Below, in pieces: positions 25,347 through 33,005 of a DNA stretch of 56,241 nucleotides. Source of the DNA: Desulfobulbaceae bacterium (GTDB lineage Bacteria; Desulfobacterota; Desulfobulbia; Desulfobulbales; SURF-16); NCBI GenBank assembly GCA_024637145.1, contig JAGXFQ010000031.1, forward strand, positions 1 to 56,241. Direction: 5' to 3'. Within the stretch, counting starts at the first letter, position 1, and each line of letters begins with the position of its first letter. The notes under the pieces were generated by a model. It saw only the letters and a list, made by a program, of their open reading frames with translations, searched no databases and was not told the origin of the DNA. Position numbers and translations under genes: made by a program.

Positions 25347-26145
25347 AGTGTCTGTAGTGGCCTCGGCCCTGGTGGCGGATCTTGATTTTAGCGGGGCGCC
25401 GCATCTCCTGCGTGGTCTGCGCCGGGCGGATCCCTTTATTCAGCTGGCCACCCTGGCCGCGCACGGCGTCTTGGAGCAGAGCTCCATCCTGGACCATTGT
25501 CAGCCGGCTGAGGTGGGGATCTATCTGGGCACCACCACCGGCCCCCTGCAGACCAATTTTGATTTTCTGGATACCCTCTTTGATGACGGCGAGGGCCAGG
25601 CCTCGCCCACCCTCTTTTCCCACGCCGTTCATAATGCCGCGGCCGGCTATGTCTCTCGCCTCTTTAAGCTGCAGGGCATGGCGCAGACCATCACCCTCAA
25701 TGGCTGGCCCTTTCTGGCCGCCCTTCTTGAGGCCAAGACCGCCTTGGCCGGCGGGGCATTGTCCTATGCCGTGGTGCTGGGGGTGGAGGAGTCTTGCCCG
25801 CTCCTTGATGAAGCGGCCGGCCGGCTGGCTGGCGGCCAGCCGCGGCTGCCGCAGAGAGGGGCCGTGGCCTGGCTGCTGGCCGGCGGCCACCAGGCCGGTC
25901 TCCTGCTGGGTGAAATCGTTGTTGATGAGGTTTATAGCGGTGAGGAACATCTGCTGCTGCGCCACCAGGAGACCTTTTCCGCCACCCTGGATCTGCCCCT
26001 GTTGCCGCCTGGCCCCCTGGCCCCTTGTTTCTCCGTGACCCACGCCCTCCAGAGGGTGGCGGCCGGCTCCGGCCAGGGAAGCTGGCAGGCGGAAGCCCCC
26101 TTTGGCCGGGCCCGCTGCACCTTTGGCCCCCAAAAAAAACAGTGA
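25339..26145 (+). CDS. ApeC-like ketosynthase homologue/chain-length factor
   Basis: A 268-aa protein aligned with the N-terminal part of ketosynthases (IYLGTTTGPLQTNFDFLDTL, SHAVHNAAAGYVSRLF). At the position of the nucleophile it reads QTITLNGWPF, so Cys is replaced and the protein should not condense. Its length and lack of the histidine half match the ApeC-type beta-ketoacyl synthase-like proteins that form heterodimers with an active KS. The start codon lies inside the end of ketosynthase C. A role in setting chain length or stabilising the KS partner is expected from the APE system. Confidence 0.75.
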   Translation: MNEVSVVASALVADLDFSGAPHLLRGLRRADPFIQLATLAAHGVLEQSSILDHCQPAEVGIYLGTTTGPLQTNFDFLDTLFDDGEGQASPTLFSHAVHNAAAGYVSRLFKLQGMAQTITLNGWPFLAALLEAKTALAGGALSYAVVLGVEESCPLLDEAAGRLAGGQPRLPQRGAVAWLLAGGHQAGLLLGEIVVDEVYSGEEHLLLRHQETFSATLDLPLLPPGPLAPCFSVTHALQRVAAGSGQGSWQAEAPFGRARCTFGPQKKQ

Positions 26146-26158
26146 GTGAGCGTTGTTT

Positions 26159-26893
26159 ATGACCCAAGAACCATCTCCCATCGCCCTGGTCACCGGCGCC
26201 AGCCGTGGTATCGGCGCCGCCATAGCCACCCGCCTGGCCGCAAGCGGCTATGATATCTGGCTCAACTATCATGCCTCTCACCAGGCAGCGGCCCGGGTGC
26301 AGGCCGAGATCGAGGCCCTGGGCCGCCGCTGCCGGCTGCTGCCCTTTGATGTCTCTGACGATCAAGAGGCCACCGCCGCCCTGGAGCCGCTGCTGGCCGC
26401 GGAGACCCCCTTTGCCCTCATCCATAATGCCGGCATCACCAGGGATACGTTGCTGCCCATGATGCAGCGCCGGGAGTGGGATGAGGTCATGGATGTCAAT
26501 CTCAACAGTTTTTTCGTGCTGGGTCGTCTTCTGAGTAAGGCCATGATCTCCAGGCGGCAGGGCCGGATTGTGGCCATTGCCTCCACCTCCGGAGAGACCG
26601 GCCAGGCCGGGCAGGTCAATTATTCGGCGGCCAAGGCCGGACTTATCGGGGCGGCCAAGGCCCTGGCCCGGGAGCTGGCCCGCCGCAATATCCTGGTCAA
26701 TGTGGTTTCCCCCGGCCTTATCGACACCGAGATGATCAAGGAGCTGCCCTTAGAGCGCATGTTGCCCCTGATTCCCCTGAACCGCTTGGGGACCCGGGCC
26801 GAAGTGGCCGGGGTGGTAGATTTTCTGCTGAGCCCGGCTGCCGGTTACATCACCGGCCAGGTCCTCAGTGTCAACGGCGGCCTCTATATGTAG
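26159..26893 (+). CDS. 3-ketoacyl-ACP reductase (FabG/ApeQ-like)
   Basis: A 244-aa short-chain dehydrogenase with the cofactor motif TGASRGIG near residues 13-20, NAGI at about 91-94, the catalytic Ser in IASTSGETG, and the YSAAK motif at about 159-163. It is full length with the FabG-type ending GQVLSVNGG. It reduces the beta-keto group made by the ketosynthases using NAD(P)H. I chose the ATG; a TTG 6 nt upstream is possible. It is the only ketoreductase in the cluster and so should serve all condensation cycles. Confidence 0.9.
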   Translation: MTQEPSPIALVTGASRGIGAAIATRLAASGYDIWLNYHASHQAAARVQAEIEALGRRCRLLPFDVSDDQEATAALEPLLAAETPFALIHNAGITRDTLLPMMQRREWDEVMDVNLNSFFVLGRLLSKAMISRRQGRIVAIASTSGETGQAGQVNYSAAKAGLIGAAKALARELARRNILVNVVSPGLIDTEMIKELPLERMLPLIPLNRLGTRAEVAGVVDFLLSPAAGYITGQVLSVNGGLYM

Positions 26894-26977
26894 ATGGGTT
26901 GCTGACTCCTCTGACTTTTTGGGATCAGCAACAAGGTGTTGGCAAGGAATTTTCTGGTACAGGAGGGCTGGTTTGCT

Positions 26978-27439
26978 ATGGAAATCAGGCAGGATCAACC
27001 GCTCTCTCTGCCCTGTGCGGCAGAGAGACTTATTCCCCATCGCCTGGCCATGCGGCTCATTGAGCGCCTGGTGGAGCGCGACCCCCTGCAATTAAGCGGC
27101 AGGGTGGAGGCGCGGCTGGCCGCAGACTCCATGTTTTTGAGCGATGACCCGGGCCTGTTGAGTGAATATCTCATTGAAGTGGCGGCCCAGGGTATTGCCG
27201 CCATCAATGGCTATGACGGTTTCCTGGCCGGCAGCAGGGCCAAGGTCGGTTTTCTGGTGGGAGTGGATGGCTGGCATTGTCTGGGGTTGCCCGAGGTGGA
27301 GGCAGCCATCTCCGTTGACCTGCAGCAGACCTTTGAATTTGGCGCCATTAAGATTGTCCATGGCGTTATCCGGCAGCATGGCCAAATCCTGGCCGAAGGT
27401 GATCTGAGGGTGTGGGAAGGTGATGCGTTTCCAAGCTGA
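26978..27439 (+). CDS. Hot-dog fold 3-hydroxyacyl-ACP dehydratase-like protein (ApeP-like)
   Basis: A 153-aa hot-dog protein related to FabZ/FabA. LIPHRLAMRLIERL corresponds to the FabZ PHR block with the catalytic His, and LSEYLIEVAAQGIAAINGY corresponds to the helix with the catalytic Glu. AGGAGG lies 11 nt before this ATG; an in-frame GTG at 26936 is less likely. Length and position after the ketoreductase match ApeP in aryl polyene clusters. It would dehydrate 3-hydroxyacyl-ACP to the trans-2-enoyl form, and with no enoyl reductase in the cluster the double bonds would be kept. Its end overlaps the LolA gene. Confidence 0.75.
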   Translation: MEIRQDQPLSLPCAAERLIPHRLAMRLIERLVERDPLQLSGRVEARLAADSMFLSDDPGLLSEYLIEVAAQGIAAINGYDGFLAGSRAKVGFLVGVDGWHCLGLPEVEAAISVDLQQTFEFGAIKIVHGVIRQHGQILAEGDLRVWEGDAFPS

Positions 27440-28070
27440 AAATATGGCTGTGCTGGTGCGGGGTCTTTGTCTGGGCCTGCTGCTTCTACTGGCGGCTCAG
27501 CCGGTCATGGCCGACCCCCTGGCGGACTTTATCGAAGCGGTTGAGGAAAAATCAGAGGGACTGGCCTCCTTTTCCGTGCCCTTTGTACAGGAGCGCCACC
27601 TCTTGCTCTTTGACCAGGTGGTGGTCTTTAAGGGCGAACTGGCCATCAGTCGTCCGGATCAGCTGCGCTGGGCCTTTCTGGAGCCGGTCCCTTCGGTGCT
27701 CATCTTTAATGGCCGTCTGGGCAGGCGCTGTAATGATCAGGTGGCGCCGGAGACCTTTGACCTGGATGCCGATCCGGTCATGGCCATGGTTGCCCAGCAG
27801 CTCTGGACCTGGCTGGACGGCCGCTACGCCAAGCTGGCCACTCTCTATGATCTGGCCCTCAAGGCGAGCACAACTCTGCTGGTCACCCCCAAAGAGAGGG
27901 AGATGGCCCAATTCATTGAGCAGGTGGTGATCACCTTTGATCCCCGGACCCTGCGGCCCGCCATGGTGGAGATCATTGAGCCCGGCGGCGATATGACCCG
28001 GCTGCGTTTCGGCGATTACCAGCCCGGCCCCCTTCCTGCGCATCTCTTTGAAAGCTGTGGGCAGCCATGA
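27423..28070 (+). CDS. LolA-like outer-membrane lipoprotein carrier/APE LolA homologue
   Basis: A 215-aa periplasmic protein with a signal peptide (VRGLCLGLLLLLAAQPVMA). The mature part has the LolA-type beta-sheet pattern: FSVPFVQERHLLLF, VVFKGELAIS, QLRWAFLEPVPSVLIFNG. LolA proteins carry lipids or lipoproteins across the periplasm inside an open barrel. In aryl polyene and xanthomonadin clusters a LolA homologue sits directly before the MMPL exporter, as here (4-nt overlap). It most likely carries the finished lipid from the exporter to the outer membrane. Confidence 0.82.
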   Translation: MRFQAENMAVLVRGLCLGLLLLLAAQPVMADPLADFIEAVEEKSEGLASFSVPFVQERHLLLFDQVVVFKGELAISRPDQLRWAFLEPVPSVLIFNGRLGRRCNDQVAPETFDLDADPVMAMVAQQLWTWLDGRYAKLATLYDLALKASTTLLVTPKEREMAQFIEQVVITFDPRTLRPAMVEIIEPGGDMTRLRFGDYQPGPLPAHLFESCGQP

Positions 28071-30415
28071 GGGGGTCCCGGCTTCTGGCCCTTGCTGCTC
28101 TTTTTTGCCTTGTGGTGGCAGGGCTCTTTTTTCTACCCGGCATAACCCTTGATGATGATGCCCTGGACCTCCTCCCCGGCGAGGCCGTCCAGGGTGATCT
28201 CCGCCTTTTGCAGCGCCTGGGGCTGATTGACCGGGTCTTTCTCACCCTCACCGTCAAGGAGGAGGGGCTCACCGCGGCCCAGCGGCTCCAGCGCCTGCAG
28301 CAAAGTGCCCTGGTGGTGGGGGAGGCCTTTGCCGACAGCGGCGCCTTTACCGAGGTGATCTATCGCCTGCCCCAGGGCTATGAGTTTGGTCTCTACCGGA
28401 AATTATGGCCCCATATCCCCGCCCTTCTTGATAAGCAGGATCTTGCCGCCCTGGCCCAAAGGACAAGTAACAGCGGCCTGGCTGAGTACCTGGCAGCGGC
28501 TTTTAATCTTTTAAACAGCCCGGCCGGCATTGCCATGAAAAGGCAGGTGCAGCAGGATCCCCTGGGAACTGCCGGCCTGGCCCTGGCTAAACTGCGTCAT
28601 CTCCAGGCGGAATATGCCATGGTGGTGCAGGACGGTTTTTTTATCAGCGCAGATCGCCGCAGCTGCCTGATCATGGCCGAGAGCCGCACTTCCCTCACCG
28701 ATTCCAACTCCGCCCTGCAGGTGGAGAAGGTGGTGCAGGACGCCCTGGCCCTGGTGGCAGAAGAGGTGGTGGGCGGTGTTATCGGCTCCCTGCCCCATAC
28801 CCTGGCCAATGCCCGCGCCATTCAACGGGACCTGCGGATTCTGTTACCCATTGCCTCTCTCCTTCTTCTGTTGCTGCTGCTGGTGAGCTTACGTGACGGC
28901 CGCGCTTTTGTGGTCCTGGGGATCCCCTTTCTTGCCGCCCCCTTTGCCGTCGGGGTGGTGGATCTGGTCTTTGGCCGCATCAGCGCCCTGGCCCTGGGCT
29001 TTGGCATTGTGCTGTTGGGCATTGCTGTTGATTTCAGCGTCCACATCTATCTGGCCCTCAGGCGCCGGCAGCAGAGCACGGCCCAGGTGATGGCCGGTCT
29101 GCGCCGGCCCCTGCTTTTGGCCACCCTCACCACCTCCGGTGTCTTTGTGGTGCTTTTTTTCTCAAAGGTGGCCTCCCATCAACAGATGGCCCTGCTGGCC
29201 CTGGTGGGTGTGGTGCTGGCCGTATCCATGTCGTGGGTGATTATCCCTCTGGTTCGCCCCCCCCGTCATCCGTCTCCCCTGGACCGGGGGTGGAGCCTGA
29301 AGCCGCCTGCCGGCAAGAAGAGGGCCCTGGTGCTGCTGGGCTGGCTGTTGCTCATGGTGCTGGGGGGGGTGAGCTGGCCCGCCCTCCACTATAACGGCGA
29401 TTTACGGGTGCTCGACGCCCCGGACGAAGAGGTGCTGGCCCAGGAGGAGCAGTTCCACCGGGCCTGGGGCCGGCCCGGCGATCAGGCCTTTGTCGTGGCC
29501 AGTGCTCCCTCTCTGGCTGCGGCCCTGGAGAAGAATTCCGCTGTGTACGCCTTTCTGCAGGAGCAGCAGGTCAGCCGTTTTCAATCTTTGGCACCCCTTC
29601 TGCCCGGCCCGCTGACCCAGCAGGCCCATTTTGAGGCCTGGCAGCAGTTCTGGGACCAGCGCCCTGATTTTCGCCACCGCTTTGCCGAGGCAGCCCGGAA
29701 GCAGGGCTTCAACCCCCAGGGGTTTCAACCCTTTTTTGAGTGGCTGGACCACCCCTTTTCGCCCTTGACAGCCGCCGACCTTCTGGCTGGACCCCTGGCC
29801 CCTCTGGCCCGCAATATGATCCGGGCGCCAGGGCCGCAGGCTAAGGGCGCGGATGGCGAGTTCCTGGTGGTCACCACCGTCACCATGGAAGAGGGGCTCT
29901 ATGACCTGCTGCTGGCTTTCAGTGAGCAGCAGGAGGGGCTCTATCTGCTGGCCAACCATAAGTGGCGGCAGCAGGTGGAGCAGCTGCTGCGCCGGGATAT
30001 CCTCACCCTTTCTCTGGCAGCCGGGCTGATTATTCTCCTCATTGTCAGCCTGGCCCTGCGCCGCGTGCGGCCGGTGGTGGGCGCCCTGGCCCCGGTGGGC
30101 TCCTCCCTGGCCAGCATGGCCATCTATAGTCTGGTCAGCGGCGGGGAACTCAATATGATGCATCTGCTCATGGGCATCATGGTCATCGGCCTCAGTGTCG
30201 ATTACGGTATCTTCATGGTCTACCGCGGCCGGGAGATCGCCTCCCTGCAGGCCATCTCCATCTGTGCCTGCAGCTCCCTGATCGGTTTCGGGGTCCTGGC
30301 CTTTGCCGCGCATCCCGCCCTCCATGCCCTGGGGATTACGGTGCTGGTGGGCATCGGCGCCGCCTGGCCCACCGCCCTGCTGGTCACTCCCATTCTGGCC
30401 GGAGAACAGTCATGA
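28067..30415 (+). CDS. MMPL/RND-family lipid exporter
   Basis: A 782-aa membrane protein. One N-terminal segment is followed by a periplasmic domain of about 190 residues and six hydrophobic helices around residues 260-400 (LPIASLLLLLLLL, VVLGIPFLAAPFAVGVVDLVF, GFGIVLLGIAVDFSVHIYLAL). A second copy follows, with helices around 645-780 (MHLLMGIMVIGLSVDYGIFMVY). The GIAVDFSVH and GLSVDYGIF motifs hold the proton-relay aspartates of the family. MMPL exporters of aryl polyene clusters are thought to pull the glycolipid out of the inner membrane. It is bracketed by LolA and the DUF3261 lipoprotein, a known functional trio. Confidence 0.88.
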   Translation: MRGSRLLALAALFCLVVAGLFFLPGITLDDDALDLLPGEAVQGDLRLLQRLGLIDRVFLTLTVKEEGLTAAQRLQRLQQSALVVGEAFADSGAFTEVIYRLPQGYEFGLYRKLWPHIPALLDKQDLAALAQRTSNSGLAEYLAAAFNLLNSPAGIAMKRQVQQDPLGTAGLALAKLRHLQAEYAMVVQDGFFISADRRSCLIMAESRTSLTDSNSALQVEKVVQDALALVAEEVVGGVIGSLPHTLANARAIQRDLRILLPIASLLLLLLLLVSLRDGRAFVVLGIPFLAAPFAVGVVDLVFGRISALALGFGIVLLGIAVDFSVHIYLALRRRQQSTAQVMAGLRRPLLLATLTTSGVFVVLFFSKVASHQQMALLALVGVVLAVSMSWVIIPLVRPPRHPSPLDRGWSLKPPAGKKRALVLLGWLLLMVLGGVSWPALHYNGDLRVLDAPDEEVLAQEEQFHRAWGRPGDQAFVVASAPSLAAALEKNSAVYAFLQEQQVSRFQSLAPLLPGPLTQQAHFEAWQQFWDQRPDFRHRFAEAARKQGFNPQGFQPFFEWLDHPFSPLTAADLLAGPLAPLARNMIRAPGPQAKGADGEFLVVTTVTMEEGLYDLLLAFSEQQEGLYLLANHKWRQQVEQLLRRDILTLSLAAGLIILLIVSLALRRVRPVVGALAPVGSSLASMAIYSLVSGGELNMMHLLMGIMVIGLSVDYGIFMVYRGREIASLQAISICACSSLIGFGVLAFAAHPALHALGITVLVGIGAAWPTALLVTPILAGEQS

Positions 30416-30957
30416 AAAGGCTTTTATTCTTCTTCGGCGTCCTGCTGATGAGCGGCTGCACACTGCCCCTGCAGCCCACCGGCCTGGAGATCCGGCCGGC
30501 AAAAGCGCCGCTCTATCATATCCGCCTCAGCCGCTGGTCTGAACCCCGTTTTTCCGGCCTGCTGGCCCTGCGGCCCGGCCAGGACGGTTTTTCCTATGCC
30601 CTGCTCGATGCCACCGGCGTCACCCTGCTTTCGGCCAGGGTGAGCGGCAGCGGCCGCCATCGGCTGCTCAAGGCCTATGGGCCTTTTGAAGAGTCGTCTC
30701 TGCCCGGCCTCCTCTCCCAGGCCCTGTTCCGGGTCCTGGTTGCCCAGCCGGCTGAGCTGCCCTGCAGCCGGCGCTTTCTCCTGCGTTTCTGTTATGAGAG
30801 GCATGAGGGCACTTGGCGCAAAAAAGCCACCCTGGGGCTTGCAACAATGTGGCAGGTGGAATATGACCGAAAGGTGTGGCAAGAGGCCCGCTATGCCAGT
30901 CCCTGGACCGGTTTCGGGTTGGCGTTACAGACCCTCCCTGAGGGACGAGGTGAATAG
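30412..30957 (+). CDS. DUF3261 lipoprotein (ApeN-like)
   Basis: A 181-aa lipoprotein with a type II signal ending LLMSGC, so Cys16 would be lipidated. The mature part (SRWSEPRFSGLLALRPGQDGFSYALLDATGVTLL) matches the DUF3261 pattern seen in aryl polyene and xanthomonadin clusters. It directly follows the exporter gene with a 4-nt overlap. By comparison with the LolA-MMPL-DUF3261 order in those clusters it is likely the outer-membrane acceptor of the lipid, a LolB-like role; the mechanism is inferred. Confidence 0.78.
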   Translation: MKRLLFFFGVLLMSGCTLPLQPTGLEIRPAKAPLYHIRLSRWSEPRFSGLLALRPGQDGFSYALLDATGVTLLSARVSGSGRHRLLKAYGPFEESSLPGLLSQALFRVLVAQPAELPCSRRFLLRFCYERHEGTWRKKATLGLATMWQVEYDRKVWQEARYASPWTGFGLALQTLPEGRGE

Positions 30958-31344
30958 ATGACCAAACAGAGACTGGCAGATGATCTGGGCCGCGCTTTGC
31001 TGAGCTGGGAGTGTGAAGCCACTTCAGAAGGGCTGCGCTTTTCCGGCAGCTACTCTTTTCCCCCTGATTTCCCGGCCTTTGCCGGCCATTTCCCGGACCG
31101 GGCCGTGCTGCCTGCCATCGTGCAACTGGCCCTGGTGCGCCAGCTGGCCGAGCTGGCCCTGGCTAAAAAACTGCTCACCCGCGCCTGTCAGCGCACCAAG
31201 TTCCGGCTGGTGGTGGGTGTGGACCAGCTCCTTGCTGTCCAGGGCCAGCTGCGCGCGCAGGATAACGGCTGGCAGGCCGACTTCAGCCTGAGCCGTCAAG
31301 ATGAGCAGGTTGCCGCGGGCAGACTCTTTTTGGAGGAGCAGTGA
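30958..31344 (+). CDS. ApeI-like 3-hydroxyacyl-ACP dehydratase
   Basis: A 128-aa hot-dog protein. FPAFAGHFPDRAVLPAIVQLALVRQ is the ApeI/FabA-type motif with the catalytic His in GHFP and a Gln-containing helix. It starts right after the DUF3261 stop (TAGATG). With the dehydratase at 26978 it makes two dehydratases, as in the APE system (ApeI and ApeP). The missing enoyl reductase again points to a conjugated product. Confidence 0.78.
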   Translation: MTKQRLADDLGRALLSWECEATSEGLRFSGSYSFPPDFPAFAGHFPDRAVLPAIVQLALVRQLAELALAKKLLTRACQRTKFRLVVGVDQLLAVQGQLRAQDNGWQADFSLSRQDEQVAAGRLFLEEQ

Positions 31345-31814
31345 TGGGCTTTCCCCGCCATTATTTTGCTGAGGAAGAGGGCGGGCCGCCATCCCTTGTT
31401 GCCCGTTGTCAGCGCCGGGTTCGTTTTGAGGAGGTCGACGCCTTAGGCATGGTATGGCATGGTCGCTATCCCAGCTATTTTGAGGATGGTCGGATTGCCT
31501 TTGGCGATACATTCGGACTTCCGTACCCCGGCTTCCGGGACCATAAGATCATGGCGCCCATTGTCCAGATGCATTTTGACTACCATCTGCCCCTGCGCTT
31601 TGATGAGACCACCACCATCATCACCACCCTGCACTGGTGTGCCTCCCTGCGGCTCAATTTTTCCTATGAGATCCTGAAGGCCGGGATGACCAGGGCCGCC
31701 AGCGGCTATACGGTTCAGCTCTTTACCGATGACCAGGGTGATCTGCTGCTGCTACCGCCCCCCTGGATTGAGGATTTCAGGGAACGCTGGCTGGTGGGGG
31801 AGATGGCCTCATGA
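31344..31814 (+). CDS. 4-hydroxybenzoyl-CoA-type thioesterase (ApeK-like)
   Basis: A 156-aa hot-dog thioesterase. RVRFEEVDALGMVWHGRYPSYFEDGR carries the catalytic Asp in the (E)VD..G..WHG..P.Y.E motif common to YbgC/4HBT enzymes. It should release an acyl group from CoA or ACP, either to edit stalled chains or free the product. ATG shares one base with the preceding stop. The KS downstream overlaps by 4 nt. A thioesterase at this place fits ApeK in aryl polyene clusters. Confidence 0.82.
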   Translation: MGFPRHYFAEEEGGPPSLVARCQRRVRFEEVDALGMVWHGRYPSYFEDGRIAFGDTFGLPYPGFRDHKIMAPIVQMHFDYHLPLRFDETTTIITTLHWCASLRLNFSYEILKAGMTRAASGYTVQLFTDDQGDLLLLPPPWIEDFRERWLVGEMAS

Positions 31815-32899
31815 CCATTATCGCCGCTCACGGCCAGATCGTCACCGCCCTGGGAGATCGGCAGCAGACCTGGCAGGGACTCTGTCAGGGCCGCTGCGGT
31901 CTCCGGCCCCTCCAGCCCCCCGGCTTTCATGACCCCTGGCCGGTGGCGCTCTGCGCCCTGGAGGGTGAACTGGGGAGCCCCCGCCGTCTGGCCGCCCTCC
32001 TGGATGCGCTGCTGGCCACGGTGCCTGAGCTCCCTGCCCGGACACCGGTGATCTGTGCCACCACCAAGGCGGCCCCTGATGAACTCTTGGCCGAGGAGCC
32101 CGGTTTGGTGGCCCAGGCCCCGCATCTGGCCGCTCTGTTGCGTCAGCGTCTGGCTTGGGCCGGGGAGGTGGAAACGGTCTCTGCCGCCTGCGCCTCAGGC
32201 ACCCTGGCCATTATGCAGGCGGCCATGCGTCTGGAGGCTGGTGAATGTCAGGCCGTGCTGGTGGTGGGGCTTGATCTGGTCAGCCGTTTTGTATTGGCCG
32301 GCTTTGCCAGCCTGCAGGCCCTCTCTGCCAGCGGTTGTCGCCCCTTTGACGCCCAGCGGGACGGCCTTTCCCTGGGGGAGGGCGGCGGCTGGCTCCTTTT
32401 GGCCACCCTGGAGGGGGCCAGGGAGCTCGGTCTGGCTGTGCAGGCCCGGCTGGCGGGTTGGGGCACGGCCTGTGACGCCACCCATATCACCGCCCCCTGC
32501 CGTTATGGCTCAGGCCTCATTGCCGCCCTGCAGCAGGCCACCAGGCAGGGCGGCTTGCCGGTGGGGGCCATCAATGCCCACGGCACCGGCACCCTCTATA
32601 ATGATGCCATGGAGCTCACCGCCTTTGCCCATCAGTGGCAGTCGCCTCCCCCTGTTCATTCGGTAAAAGGGGCCCTGGGCCATTGCCTGGGGGGGGCGGG
32701 GGTGATTGAGTCGGTGCTCTGCCTGGACAGCCTGGCCAGCGGCCATATCCCGCCCACCATCGGCTTCAGGGCTGGTGGCGACAATAAGGTGCCCATCTCC
32801 GGCACTGCCTGTCAGCCCCTGCTGTCGCCGTCGATCTTGACCTGTAATTCCGGTTTCGGCGGCATCAATGCTGCAATTTTGTTTGCGGCCTATCCCTGA
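31811..32899 (+). CDS. Beta-ketoacyl-ACP synthase D (short, ApeR/ApeO-type)
   Basis: A 362-aa ketosynthase, some 50 residues shorter than KS A-C because the N-terminal region is reduced. The triad is complete: Cys127 in AACASG, His257 in AHGTGT, Lys286, and His291 in GALGHCLGGAG. The C-terminal TCNSGFGGINAAIL is intact. It closes the APE-like block and is followed by a long inverted repeat. An active condensing enzyme is likely, possibly for initiation or for a defined chain step. Confidence 0.88.
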   Translation: MTIIAAHGQIVTALGDRQQTWQGLCQGRCGLRPLQPPGFHDPWPVALCALEGELGSPRRLAALLDALLATVPELPARTPVICATTKAAPDELLAEEPGLVAQAPHLAALLRQRLAWAGEVETVSAACASGTLAIMQAAMRLEAGECQAVLVVGLDLVSRFVLAGFASLQALSASGCRPFDAQRDGLSLGEGGGWLLLATLEGARELGLAVQARLAGWGTACDATHITAPCRYGSGLIAALQQATRQGGLPVGAINAHGTGTLYNDAMELTAFAHQWQSPPPVHSVKGALGHCLGGAGVIESVLCLDSLASGHIPPTIGFRAGGDNKVPISGTACQPLLSPSILTCNSGFGGINAAILFAAYP

Positions 32900-32911
32900 A
32901 AAAGTGTTTTT

Positions 32912-32977
32912 GTGGTTGGCTGCCGCGCCCTCTTTGGCAATAAAAAAATGGCCATGCTGAGAGCCCGCGCCAACCAC
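32912..32977. repeat. Inverted repeat in the spacer between two operon blocks
   Basis: GTGGTTGGC (32912-32920) and GCCAACCAC (32969-32977) are perfectly complementary across 48 nt of A- and GC-mixed loop. It lies between ketosynthase D and a radical SAM gene in the only sizeable gap after 24 kb. A poly-T stretch after the second arm (32992-32999) would make it a terminator-like structure with a large loop; regulatory use is possible. Confidence 0.5.
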
Positions 32978-33005
32978 CACATACACCAACCTTTTTTTTG
33001 AAAAA

